Positions 7,972-14,354 of a stretch of 22,344 bases of DNA are shown here, in pieces. The stretch's first letter is position 1. Every line of letters starts with the position of its first letter. Origin of the DNA: JAVBOP01 sp031550405 (GTDB taxonomy: Bacteria; Bacteroidota; Ignavibacteria; Kapaibacteriales; UBA2268). The translations under genes and the position numbers were made by a program. The DNA lies in the NCBI GenBank assembly GCA_031550405.1, contig JAVBOP010000177.1, positions 1 to 22,344 of the forward strand, given 5' to 3'. A model generated the notes under the pieces. The model was not told where the DNA came from and made no database searches. It saw nothing but the letters and a program-made list of their open reading frames with translations.

Positions 7972-8928
7972 CATAACTTGTACGGCTTTACTGATAATGC
8001 TCTTATCAACAAGCGATGAATTATTTAATTCATGTTTTTGATAATATAATTTTGCATTCACATAGTCCTTTAATATTAAATAAGTTACAGCGACAATACT
8101 TTGGCGCAAACCTTCTAAATCAATATCGTTTATCTTAAAATTTAATTCATTTATAATTTTATCATACTCTTGTTTTTGCAAATAAATTTGACCAATTCTA
8201 ATTTTACAAATATTTTTTTGCTCTTCCGATAGAAAATTCGATGCTTTTAAATTATTAAAAATATTTAATGCAATGTCAATATTTCCCGCTGCAAATTCTG
8301 TGTTCGCAAGGTGATAACGGTCAAAATCGTTCTCGCCCACACCAATATTCGCCTGCAAAAGCTGCCGATTTCGCTCGATTTTTTCCATATTTTTTTCAAT
8401 ATAGCCAAAATGATTGATGATAATTTCGGAATCGAAAATTGAAAAACCGGCATTTAAAATGGAATCCGCAACTTGTTCATGAATTTTTCTTTCAAAGCGA
8501 ATATTTTTATTGCGGCGAAAAATGCGAGTGAATTGATGTCTGGAAGATGTTTGCAGGGATTTATCTAAATAATTGTTTAATATAACGGAAATTCCACCAT
8601 AATTATTTTTTTTAAAGAATAATGAATTATTTTTAATAAATTCACTAAAACTATTATAATCAAGCACTTCGTCAGTATCAATTGAAATGACCCAATCAGT
8701 TCTAATATGTTCGACAGCAAAGTTTCTGGCGGCACTAAAAGAATCATTCCAGCTGTAGAAATAGACCTCCGCTCCAGTTTGGCTTGCAATTATCGGCGTC
8801 CCGTCCTCAGAACCAGTATCAACGACAACGATTTGCTGACAAAACGGCGTAACTGAATTTATACAGTTTTGTATATTTTTTTCTTCATTTTTTGCTATAA
8901 TGGCAGCTCCAATCGATATTTTTTTCAT
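7960..8928 (-). CDS. Family 2 glycosyltransferase with C-terminal helical/TPR-like region
   Basis: I placed the start at the ATG at 8928 (322 aa, MKKISIGAAIIAKNEE). The longer frame to 9042 would run into the WG-repeat gene. The N-terminal GT2 fold is clear: AAIIAKNEEKNI at 8-19, VVVDTGSEDGT at 34-44, SFSAARNFA at 63-71, and the metal/nucleotide-binding DTD at 84-86. The half after about residue 190 looks like helical repeats of TPR type (for example YHLANTEFAAGNIDIALNIF). This resembles WaaE/SunS-like transferases that add sugars to lipid or protein acceptors, but the acceptor is unknown. It begins 4 nt after the WG-repeat gene ends and has AGAAG as a weak ribosome site, so the two are probably cotranscribed. 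No other polysaccharide genes lie nearby. Confidence 0.88.
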   Translation of the reverse strand: MKKISIGAAIIAKNEEKNIQNCINSVTPFCQQIVVVDTGSEDGTPIIASQTGAEVYFYSWNDSFSAARNFAVEHIRTDWVISIDTDEVLDYNSFSEFIKNNSLFFKKNNYGGISVILNNYLDKSLQTSSRHQFTRIFRRNKNIRFERKIHEQVADSILNAGFSIFDSEIIINHFGYIEKNMEKIERNRQLLQANIGVGENDFDRYHLANTEFAAGNIDIALNIFNNLKASNFLSEEQKNICKIRIGQIYLQKQEYDKIINELNFKINDIDLEGLRQSIVAVTYLILKDYVNAKLYYQKHELNNSSLVDKSIISKAVQVMDIL

Positions 8929-8932
8929 ATTT

Positions 8933-10012
8933 CTACTTCTTCTCGAACCGTTCATTTGTGCGGCAATCCAACACGATGTCGGCATTTTGAGGCAACTCAA
9001 AAACACGCTCGCCATTTTTATTGATGAAATATTTTCTGCCATCCAAACTTATAACAAATGCAAGCCCATTCTTAAATGTTCCTGCAAATGTAAAATTATC
9101 ATCAATCACGATTTTACCGCTGTTATCAACATATTTCCAAATATTTTCCTGCTTGACAGCAGCCAAACCCTCCGAAAAATACTTAGGTTCGTCGAACATG
9201 AAAGTGGAAATAAATACACCATCCGTATCAATTATCGCCCACTTGTATTTGTCCGTATCCCTGTTGTATTCTGCAACAAACGCACGGCTTTCCCTGAATT
9301 CCTTTGCCTCGTCAAATTTCGGCTCTATCACGTAGATGCCTTTGGAATTTATATATCCAAAATAATCTTTATAAGCCTTGCAAAGCCCTTCCGAAAATCG
9401 CCCAAGTTCGTCAAAAATATAGTCTGTAACCATTTCGCCAGACTTATTCATCAGCCCCATTTTATATGCCTCTATGCTCGACACAACGATGAGGTCATTG
9501 GCATAGCCGTGATACGCAACAAACCCCGAATCCATTGGTATCACAAAATTCCCATTGGTGTCAATAATTCCGCGCCGATCAAAATTCATCACATAAGCCA
9601 AATTATCATAAAACGGCACAACATCAAGATATTCAATAGGGATAACGACCTTGCCCTTTTTATTGATAAATCCAAATTTAGATTCTTTGCCGCGCGGATC
9701 AAGGAGCTCTATAACCAAAGCCCGCCCGTTTCGAAATTCATAAGGGATAGCGCTTGGCGACTTAACGGCAATTTTACCTGCAGCGTCAAAATATACCGAC
9801 GCCGGTTTGCTATTATCGAAAATATATGCACCGAGCAGACCTTCCGAATATTTTTCCACATCTAGAATTTTGCGGCTTTCATACAGTGTATTGCCAGCGC
9901 TGTCAACAGCAACCCAAAAATTATTTATTTTATATGCAGCTGTAATATCCTTGCAATTAGCAAGATACAGGTGCAGTGCAAATATAAGCACAAAAGATAT
10001 TGTTTGTTTCAT
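8933..10012 (-). CDS. WG-repeat (KWG) protein, probably exported
   Basis: This 359-aa protein is predicted from the ATG at 10012, which starts a signal-like segment, MKQTISFVLIFALHLYLANC. An in-frame ATG at 10030 exists, but it lies in a strong dyad (10029-10056) and would add six residues before the signal. Cys at the end of the hydrophobic stretch could be a lipoprotein site, though LANC is not a good lipobox. The rest consists of WG-type repeats with the theme GFINKKGKVVIPIEY: KFGFINKKGKVVIP, RRGIIDTNGNFVIP, GYINSKGIYVIEPKFDEAKEF, WKYVDNSGKIVIDDNF and KYFINKNGERVF. WG repeats are common in Bacteroidota surface or periplasmic proteins of unknown role. It precedes a glycosyltransferase with a 4-nt gap. 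The long opposite-strand frames over this gene are its shadows. Confidence 0.85.
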   Translation of the reverse strand: MKQTISFVLIFALHLYLANCKDITAAYKINNFWVAVDSAGNTLYESRKILDVEKYSEGLLGAYIFDNSKPASVYFDAAGKIAVKSPSAIPYEFRNGRALVIELLDPRGKESKFGFINKKGKVVIPIEYLDVVPFYDNLAYVMNFDRRGIIDTNGNFVIPMDSGFVAYHGYANDLIVVSSIEAYKMGLMNKSGEMVTDYIFDELGRFSEGLCKAYKDYFGYINSKGIYVIEPKFDEAKEFRESRAFVAEYNRDTDKYKWAIIDTDGVFISTFMFDEPKYFSEGLAAVKQENIWKYVDNSGKIVIDDNFTFAGTFKNGLAFVISLDGRKYFINKNGERVFELPQNADIVLDCRTNERFEKK

Positions 10013-10028
10013 AATACCATATTTTCCC

Positions 10029-10056
10029 ATATTTATGAATATTTTTTCATAAATAT
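10029..10056. repeat. Dyad TTATGAA-N6-TTCATAA, copy 2 (11-bp stem)
   Basis: Perfect 11-bp arms (10029-10039 and 10046-10056) flank the spacer TATTTT. The copy lies between a -7-like element at 10088-10095 and the chosen start at 10012, so it would sit in the 5' leader of the WG-repeat/glycosyltransferase mRNA. It overlaps the alternative ATG at 10030. Confidence 0.8.
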
Positions 10057-10087
10057 CATTTCACTGCCTTTAATTAAAACAAGTGTG

Positions 10088-10095
10088 CAAATATA
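10088..10095 (-). promoter_or_regulatory. Candidate -7 element for the WG-repeat/glycosyltransferase operon
   Basis: On the minus strand this reads TATATTTG, an exact TAnnTTTG match. It is preceded by a T-rich stretch but no clear TTTG at -33. It predicts a leader of about 70 nt that contains dyad copy 2. Confidence 0.45.
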
Positions 10096-10166
10096 CAAAA
10101 AAAAAAGAAGAAGCATACCGGTGTTTGGATATACTTTGTCATGGCACTTTTGCCCGCCTCTTCCTC

Positions 10167-11714
10167 TCAATCCGACATGAAGTGGGTGCCTCTGTTTTGC
10201 GGCGCCTCTAAAGTGGCATTGGTTACAGCGATTGCCGCCTGTATGCCATTGCGCAACTCTATGATATTACGCGACATCCTTGCTTTACGATAGAACCCCT
10301 CTATCTCTATCTGCAGGTTCCGCAGCATACTTTGAGCGCGGCGCAAGCGCTGTTTTGTCCTGATTAATCCTACATAATTCCACATGGTATTTTTAATGGA
10401 TGTCCAGTCCTGCAATATCAAAGCAGGATCTATATCCTCATTTTCATCGACCCAGTCATATATGTCAGGGAAATAATCCTCGTTATCCTGTGGATTTACA
10501 ACATCATTGCCCGCTTTATATCCCCAAACAAGCGCCTCAAGCAGGGAGGACGAGGCAAGCCTGTTAGCGCCATGCAAACCGGTGCAGGCGATTTCACCAA
10601 CAGCATACAGCCTCTGGATAGAGGTTCTGCCGCGCAGGCTGACTCCGACGCCTCCGCATGAATAATGCGCTGCCGGCACAACAGGTACAGGCTCCGATGC
10701 CATATCAATGCCAACATTCAAGCAATGGTTGTATATGGTTGGGAATCTGTCCCGCAGCCAGCTCTCGCTTCTGTTCGATATGTCTAAATATACGCACGGC
10801 GAATTGGTTTCGAGCATGGTTTGGTATATGCCGCGAGCCACAATGTCGCGGGGTGCAAGGCTGCCCAAAGTATGGTATTTCTGCATAAACTCCTTGCCGT
10901 ATCTGTCCACAAGTATACCACCTTCGCCGCGCACTGCCTCCGATATGAGAAAGCGCTCCTTTTCATAGAACAGAGATGTCGGATGAAACTGTATGTACTC
11001 CAAATTAAAGCATCTTGCACCCGCACGCCATGCCAATGCAATGCCATCGCCCGTTGCCTCTTCCGGATTGGTTGTATGCAGAAATATCTGACCAAGCCCG
11101 CCTGTGGCAAGTATCGTGCGGTTAGCCAGTATGGGATACGTCTGCGAGGTATTCATATCGAAAACCAGCGCCCCAAAGCAGGCAGGATGCTTATATATAT
11201 CCAGTGAATTTTTAGAATGGTGCGATAGCGTAAGCAGGTCGAATACTATCTGGTTGGAAAATATTTCTATATTGGGATGCTCAAGTATTATCCTGAGTAC
11301 CGCCTTCTGTATCGTCTTGCCCGTTTTATCCTTGCTGTGTATGATACGGCGCTGCGAATGCGCTCCCTCAGAGGTCAAGTCGAGCGTGTTGCCGGTATGT
11401 CTGTCGAAATGCACCTGACACCGCCCGATAAGCATGTCATCAATAAGTTTCGGACCGTAATCAATCAACTGATCGACTGCAGGCTCCCAGCAATGCCCGT
11501 CGCCGGCAATCATAATGTCCTGCTTCAGCTGTTGGGGCGAGTCGTTTTCATCACCGCGATATATTATGCCGCCCTGTGCATTGGCGGTATTGCCGCTAAA
11601 TATATCCTCTGTTTTAGTCAATATAACCACCTTCTTGCCGTTATCTGCGGCAGTTATTGCGGCGATAGCTCCAGCAAGCCCAGTCCCAACAACCAGTATT
11701 TCTGCTCTTTTCAT
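10167..11714 (-). CDS. nadB: L-aspartate oxidase
   Basis: This 515-aa flavoenzyme oxidises L-aspartate to iminoaspartate, the first step of de novo NAD synthesis, in the cytoplasm. The FAD-binding Rossmann motif VVGTGLAG is at 8-15, followed by SGNTANAQGGI at 40-50. Further succinate-dehydrogenase/NadB signatures are QFHPT at 242-246, RGEGG at 262-266, LAPRD at 286-290, AAHYSCGGV at 348-356 and GLHGANRLASSSLLEAL at 379-395. His350, Arg289 and Arg385 sit where the substrate-binding residues of E. coli NadB lie. The length is near the usual 530-540. SdhA/FrdA is unlikely because of the size and the NadB-like ends. No nadA or nadC is present in the window. The gene is visibly GC-richer than the hydrolase gene across the divergent gap. 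No Shine-Dalgarno sequence is visible. Confidence 0.95.
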   Translation of the reverse strand: MKRAEILVVGTGLAGAIAAITAADNGKKVVILTKTEDIFSGNTANAQGGIIYRGDENDSPQQLKQDIMIAGDGHCWEPAVDQLIDYGPKLIDDMLIGRCQVHFDRHTGNTLDLTSEGAHSQRRIIHSKDKTGKTIQKAVLRIILEHPNIEIFSNQIVFDLLTLSHHSKNSLDIYKHPACFGALVFDMNTSQTYPILANRTILATGGLGQIFLHTTNPEEATGDGIALAWRAGARCFNLEYIQFHPTSLFYEKERFLISEAVRGEGGILVDRYGKEFMQKYHTLGSLAPRDIVARGIYQTMLETNSPCVYLDISNRSESWLRDRFPTIYNHCLNVGIDMASEPVPVVPAAHYSCGGVGVSLRGRTSIQRLYAVGEIACTGLHGANRLASSSLLEALVWGYKAGNDVVNPQDNEDYFPDIYDWVDENEDIDPALILQDWTSIKNTMWNYVGLIRTKQRLRRAQSMLRNLQIEIEGFYRKARMSRNIIELRNGIQAAIAVTNATLEAPQNRGTHFMSD

Positions 11715-11748
11715 ATCGTTATCAGCTTTATAATACTTTACAAGGTTT

Positions 11749-11756
11749 CAAAAATA
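11749..11756 (-). promoter_or_regulatory. Candidate -7 element for nadB
   Basis: The minus strand reads TATTTTTG (TAnnTTTG), 34 bases before the nadB ATG. No good -33 TTTG is seen at normal spacing, so support is modest. Confidence 0.35.
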
Positions 11757-11922
11757 CATAAAACTTTACTAATTATTTTTATCAATAAAAACATATAGCT
11801 TTTCCTATATTTTCTTAAATATTTTTTAAACTTTATGCACAACTATAAAGCTACTGGTTCAGACATAATTAAAACGTAACCTTTTTTCCACAAAAATCTC
11901 GGTCAATTCTTAAAAAAATTCA

Positions 11923-11930
11923 TATTTTTG
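11923..11930 (+). promoter_or_regulatory. Candidate -7 element for the alpha/beta hydrolase gene
   Basis: TATTTTTG matches TAnnTTTG and ends only 6 bases before the ATG at 11937. If active, transcription would begin at or beside the start codon, giving a leaderless or nearly leaderless mRNA. The -33 region is not convincing. Confidence 0.4.
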
Positions 11931-11936
11931 TATGCT

Positions 11937-12791
11937 ATGAAATATGACTATTCCTTTAAAAACAATATTGGCGAAATTACAAATTGTGATATTTATTTGT
12001 CCGAAAGCGATGCTCCCAAGCCTTTAGTTTTGCTGCTGCATGGTTTTCGCGCATTTAAAGACTGGGGATTTTTTCCATATTGGGCTGAAAAAATATCAAA
12101 AAACGGTTTTACAGTGGCTGCAATTGATTTTTCTTTGAATGCAGTGCTTGACAGGGATAATTCAATTTTTGATATGGAAAAATTTGCTCGCAATACCGTA
12201 ACTCAAGAAATAGTTGAAGCAAAAATGTTTTTGGAAAAATTGCATTCTGAGCCGGAAACAATATTGTCAAAAAAACATGTAATTAATTGGAATAACGAGA
12301 TTTATCTAATTGGGCATTCGCTTGGAGGAGCAATTGCTATTATGGTTGCGGACGAGAATCCTGCCGTAAAAAAATTAATTACTGTTAATTCAATTTTTGA
12401 TTTTGATATTTATACAGAGCGGCAAAAAGAAGATTGGATTAAAAATGGCATAAAACAGTTTGTTGATTCAACGACCCGGCAAACTTTTGTTTTGAATGTC
12501 GATTTTTTGCTTGATAGATTGACATATATCTCTGAAAAATCAGTAACTTCTGCTGTTTCACGATTGCAAATTCCTTATTTGATTTTACATGGCGATGCTG
12601 ATGCAACAGTTCCTCCCCAAGCAGCGACTGTTTTATATAATGCTTCTAAAAATAAAAACTTAACCAAAATAAAACCCATTAAAGGAGGTAGTCACACATT
12701 CGGCATCAAACATCCATTCGAAGCAACAAATCCAATATTAGAAGAAGTTGTTTATTTAATTATCAATTTTTTGAATGAAAATGAAAAATAA
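11937..12791 (+). CDS. Alpha/beta hydrolase (serine hydrolase)
   Basis: This 284-aa protein starts at the ATG at 11937. The frame can be extended three codons to a TTG, but that lies inside the -7-like element. The alpha/beta-hydrolase features are complete: an oxyanion-hole segment LLLHGFRAFKDWG near residue 34, the nucleophile elbow IGHSLGGA near 128-135, an acidic residue in HGDADATVP near 221-229, and the catalytic histidine in GGSHTFGIKHPF near 250. The SHTF and HPF context fits acyl-ester hydrolases or BAAT-like and dienelactone-hydrolase-like enzymes. The substrate cannot be told. There is no signal peptide, so it is cytoplasmic. Its 3' end overlaps the start of the putative lipoprotein gene by 17 bases, suggesting coupling. 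Codon use is strongly AT-rich compared with nadB across the divergent gap. Confidence 0.88.
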   Translation: MKYDYSFKNNIGEITNCDIYLSESDAPKPLVLLLHGFRAFKDWGFFPYWAEKISKNGFTVAAIDFSLNAVLDRDNSIFDMEKFARNTVTQEIVEAKMFLEKLHSEPETILSKKHVINWNNEIYLIGHSLGGAIAIMVADENPAVKKLITVNSIFDFDIYTERQKEDWIKNGIKQFVDSTTRQTFVLNVDFLLDRLTYISEKSVTSAVSRLQIPYLILHGDADATVPPQAATVLYNASKNKNLTKIKPIKGGSHTFGIKHPFEATNPILEEVVYLIINFLNENEK

Positions 12792-13209
12792 TTTATTATA
12801 TATACTTTTATTATCTCTTTTAGGAGCAAATGGTTGCGAGGTTTTTACAATAAAAGGGAAGAAAATTGAAATAGAAAAATCTATAGAGCAAACTCAAACA
12901 ACACCTGTCGGAGTTGCTACAATTTTGATTAATGAATTGAACGACAACAATGTTTTTGCGGCTGCGGAATTAATGGCGAAAGAAGACGGAACACTTTATT
13001 CCGCGTCCGAAAAGTATTCAAAATCAAGCGAACTCTCGCGATTAAAGCGGTTTATCGCCAATTCGGAAATAACGCAATGTATCGTTGATACACTGGAAAC
13101 GGATTATCGGGTAACATTTGAATTTAATTATAGCAAGCAAGCTGTTTTCGACACGAAATTAATTAATAATTTATATTATGTTACAAAATTTTCACAGAAA
13201 ACAAAATAA
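12775..13209 (+). CDS. Putative lipoprotein of unknown function (DUF4878-like)
   Basis: This 144-aa protein starts at an ATG at 12775. A second ATG at 12781 would give 142 aa. It has a hydrophobic N-terminus followed by LLGANGCEVF, where the Cys could be a lipidated residue. About 110 soluble residues follow. The pattern, a helical first half (VGVATILINELNDNNVFAAAELM) then YRVTFEFNYSKQAVFDTKLINNLYYVTKF in three beta-like stretches, resembles small NTF2-like DUF4878 lipoproteins of Bacteroidota. That resemblance is my impression and has not been tested. The start lies inside the hydrolase gene, so the two are likely one transcript. A run of 14 A follows the stop. Confidence 0.65.
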   Translation: MKMKNNLLYILLLSLLGANGCEVFTIKGKKIEIEKSIEQTQTTPVGVATILINELNDNNVFAAAELMAKEDGTLYSASEKYSKSSELSRLKRFIANSEITQCIVDTLETDYRVTFEFNYSKQAVFDTKLINNLYYVTKFSQKTK

Positions 13210-13252
13210 AATTGCAAAAAAAAAAAAAATATTGTTTACAATACCTTATTCC

Positions 13253-13281
13253 ATAAAAAAAAAGCTCATAAAAATGAGCTT
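13253..13281 (-). terminator. Rho-independent terminator of tRNA-Ser
   Basis: An 8-bp stem (13262-13269 with 13274-13281, AAGCTCAT / ATGAGCTT) encloses AAAA. On the minus strand it runs into a T-tract (A-run 13255-13263 on the plus strand). It lies 27 bases past the CCA end of the tRNA gene. It has no T-tract in the plus direction. Confidence 0.8.
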
Positions 13282-13307
13282 ATAAATAATAAATTAAATA
13301 AATAACT

Positions 13308-13392
13308 TGGCGGAAGATGAGGGACTCGAACCCCCACAGGCGTGAACCCGGCGGTTTTCAAGACCGCTGCAATACCATTATGCGAATCTTCC
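13308..13392 (-). tRNA. tRNA-Ser (anticodon UGA)
   Basis: This 85-nt gene has acceptor arms GGAAGAT and ATCTTCC, discriminator G and an encoded CCA. The anticodon stem GCGGT/ACCGC encloses CTTGAAA with anticodon TGA (TCA at 13358-13360 on the plus strand). The T-loop is TTCGAGT. The long variable region is typical of class II serine tRNAs. The gene has its own promoter and terminator and sits alone, opposite to the genes on either side. Confidence 0.95.
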
Positions 13393-13417
13393 AGCAGAAT
13401 TTCACATTCAACAGACA

Positions 13418-13448
13418 CAAATTTAATGCTTTTTTGCGAACTTACAAA
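13418..13448 (-). promoter_or_regulatory. Consensus Bacteroidota promoter of tRNA-Ser
   Basis: On the minus strand TTTG (13448-13445) is followed after exactly 19 bases by TAAATTTG (13425-13418), a full match to the -33/-7 consensus. The expected start of transcription lies about 20 bases before the tRNA. It is the best promoter in the window and supports assignment to Bacteroidota. Confidence 0.75.
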
Positions 13449-13465
13449 ATAATATTTGAAAAAAT

Positions 13466-13771
13466 ATGATGAATAAAATTATAGAATGGATAAAAATTAA
13501 TAGAATAAAAGTCTTTATTCTTGTCGTTTTTAGTGCGGTTTTGACGCTGTTATATGTTGATAATACTATAAAAATAAACGAATTACTGAAAAAAAATCAA
13601 GAACATAAAACTGAAATATTACAGATAAAAAATAATCAGGAAATTTTGAAAGCGCGAATTGTGCAGCTGAAGTCGGTGGAACGAATTACAAAAATTGCTG
13701 AAGAAAAATTGGGAATGACCAAACCTAAAAAAATTCCAGTTGTCATTGAAATAGAGGCGGAAAAAAAATAA
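13466..13771 (+). CDS. FtsB/FtsL-like (DivIC family) cell-division protein
   Basis: This 101-aa protein has a short cytoplasmic start, one membrane segment (residues about 14-30, VKVFILVVFSAVLTLLYV-like) and a predicted coiled coil (about 36-72). It ends with SVERITKIAEEKLGMTKPKK, a signature of the FtsL/FtsB/DivIC family, where the coiled coil is followed by IA.EKLGM..P. These proteins link the divisome's early and late parts and activate septal wall synthesis. Family members are short and poorly conserved, so FtsL and FtsB cannot be told apart. Two adjacent ATGs (13466, 13469) give no clear preference. The dtd gene starts one base after the TAA, so both are one transcript. The opposite-strand 68-aa frame is a shadow. 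Confidence 0.7.
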   Translation: MMNKIIEWIKINRIKVFILVVFSAVLTLLYVDNTIKINELLKKNQEHKTEILQIKNNQEILKARIVQLKSVERITKIAEEKLGMTKPKKIPVVIEIEAEKK

Positions 13772-13772
13772 T

Positions 13773-14219
13773 ATGCGAGTAGTTGTACAGCGCGTTTCGG
13801 AAGCAAAAATTATTATTGACAGCAAAATAAGAAGTCAAATTGGAGTCGGAATTTTGGCATTAGTTGGCATATCTGCAAGTGATAGCGCCGACACAACGAA
13901 ATGGATGGCAAATAAATTGGCAAATTTGAGAATTTTTCCAGATGAAAATGACAAAATGAATAAATCTGTTTTGGATATTTCTGGCGGAATTTTGCTCGTT
14001 TCCAATTTCACTTTGCTCGGCAACGCTCAAAAAGGGTTCCGACCAAGTTTTATTGAAGCTGCGCATCCCGACTTTGCAAAACCTTATTTTGAAAATTTTG
14101 TAAAGTACATGCGCAATAATTATGAAAAAAAAATAATAATTGGTGATGGTGTTTTTGGTGCAATGATGGATATAGAATTGACAAATTATGGTCCCGTAAC
14201 GGTAATTATTGATAAATAA
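13773..14219 (+). CDS. dtd: D-aminoacyl-tRNA deacylase
   Basis: This 148-aa enzyme is of normal family length. It hydrolyses D-amino acids (and glycine misloaded on tRNA-Ala) from tRNA in the cytoplasm. The start MRVVVQRVSEAKI is characteristic. Residues 77-80 are SNFT, where most DTD proteins have SQxT, followed by KGFRPSF at 87-93. The Gly-cisPro loop is NYGPVT at 138-143 and FGAMMD is at 128-133, both as expected. The Asn in place of the usual Gln78 is a notable substitution in a motif lining the active site. It lies directly behind the FtsB/FtsL-like gene with a 1-nt gap. Confidence 0.93.
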   Translation: MRVVVQRVSEAKIIIDSKIRSQIGVGILALVGISASDSADTTKWMANKLANLRIFPDENDKMNKSVLDISGGILLVSNFTLLGNAQKGFRPSFIEAAHPDFAKPYFENFVKYMRNNYEKKIIIGDGVFGAMMDIELTNYGPVTVIIDK

Positions 14220-14328
14220 TATGGCTATTTTTCATACCGAATAACTTCGTTATATGCTTCTAATTACGGTTCTTTACGTTAAAATAATTTTATTTCAAAA
14301 AATTGATACTGAATTAAAATTAATGATA

Positions 14329-14336
14329 TAAATTTG
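14329..14336 (+). promoter_or_regulatory. Candidate -7 element for the beta-barrel gene
   Basis: TAAATTTG matches TAnnTTTG and lies 18 bases before the GTG at 14355, which implies a short leader. The only TTG-like -33 candidate is at 14303-14305, too far at 23 bases. Confidence 0.4.
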
Positions 14337-14354
14337 TAAAAAAGAAAAGCGACA

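Noticed and set aside
8900..9865. A 321-aa plus-strand frame
   Set aside because: It lies opposite the WG-repeat gene and the glycosyltransferase start, shows no family motifs, and is a shadow of real genes.
13216..13229. Run of 14 A after the lipoprotein gene
   Set aside because: Without a stem before it on the plus strand it is not a terminator. It may be a plain homopolymer or of uncertain length.
14218..14237. Another copy of the dyad after dtd
   Set aside because: The right half is close to TTCATAC, but the left half does not match at the 6-nt spacing.
14241..14254. ATAACTTCGTTATA resembles one arm of loxP
   Set aside because: Only about ten bases match, there is no second arm at the right distance, and no recombinase gene is present. 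It is better read as a small ATAAC-TTC-GTTAT hairpin.
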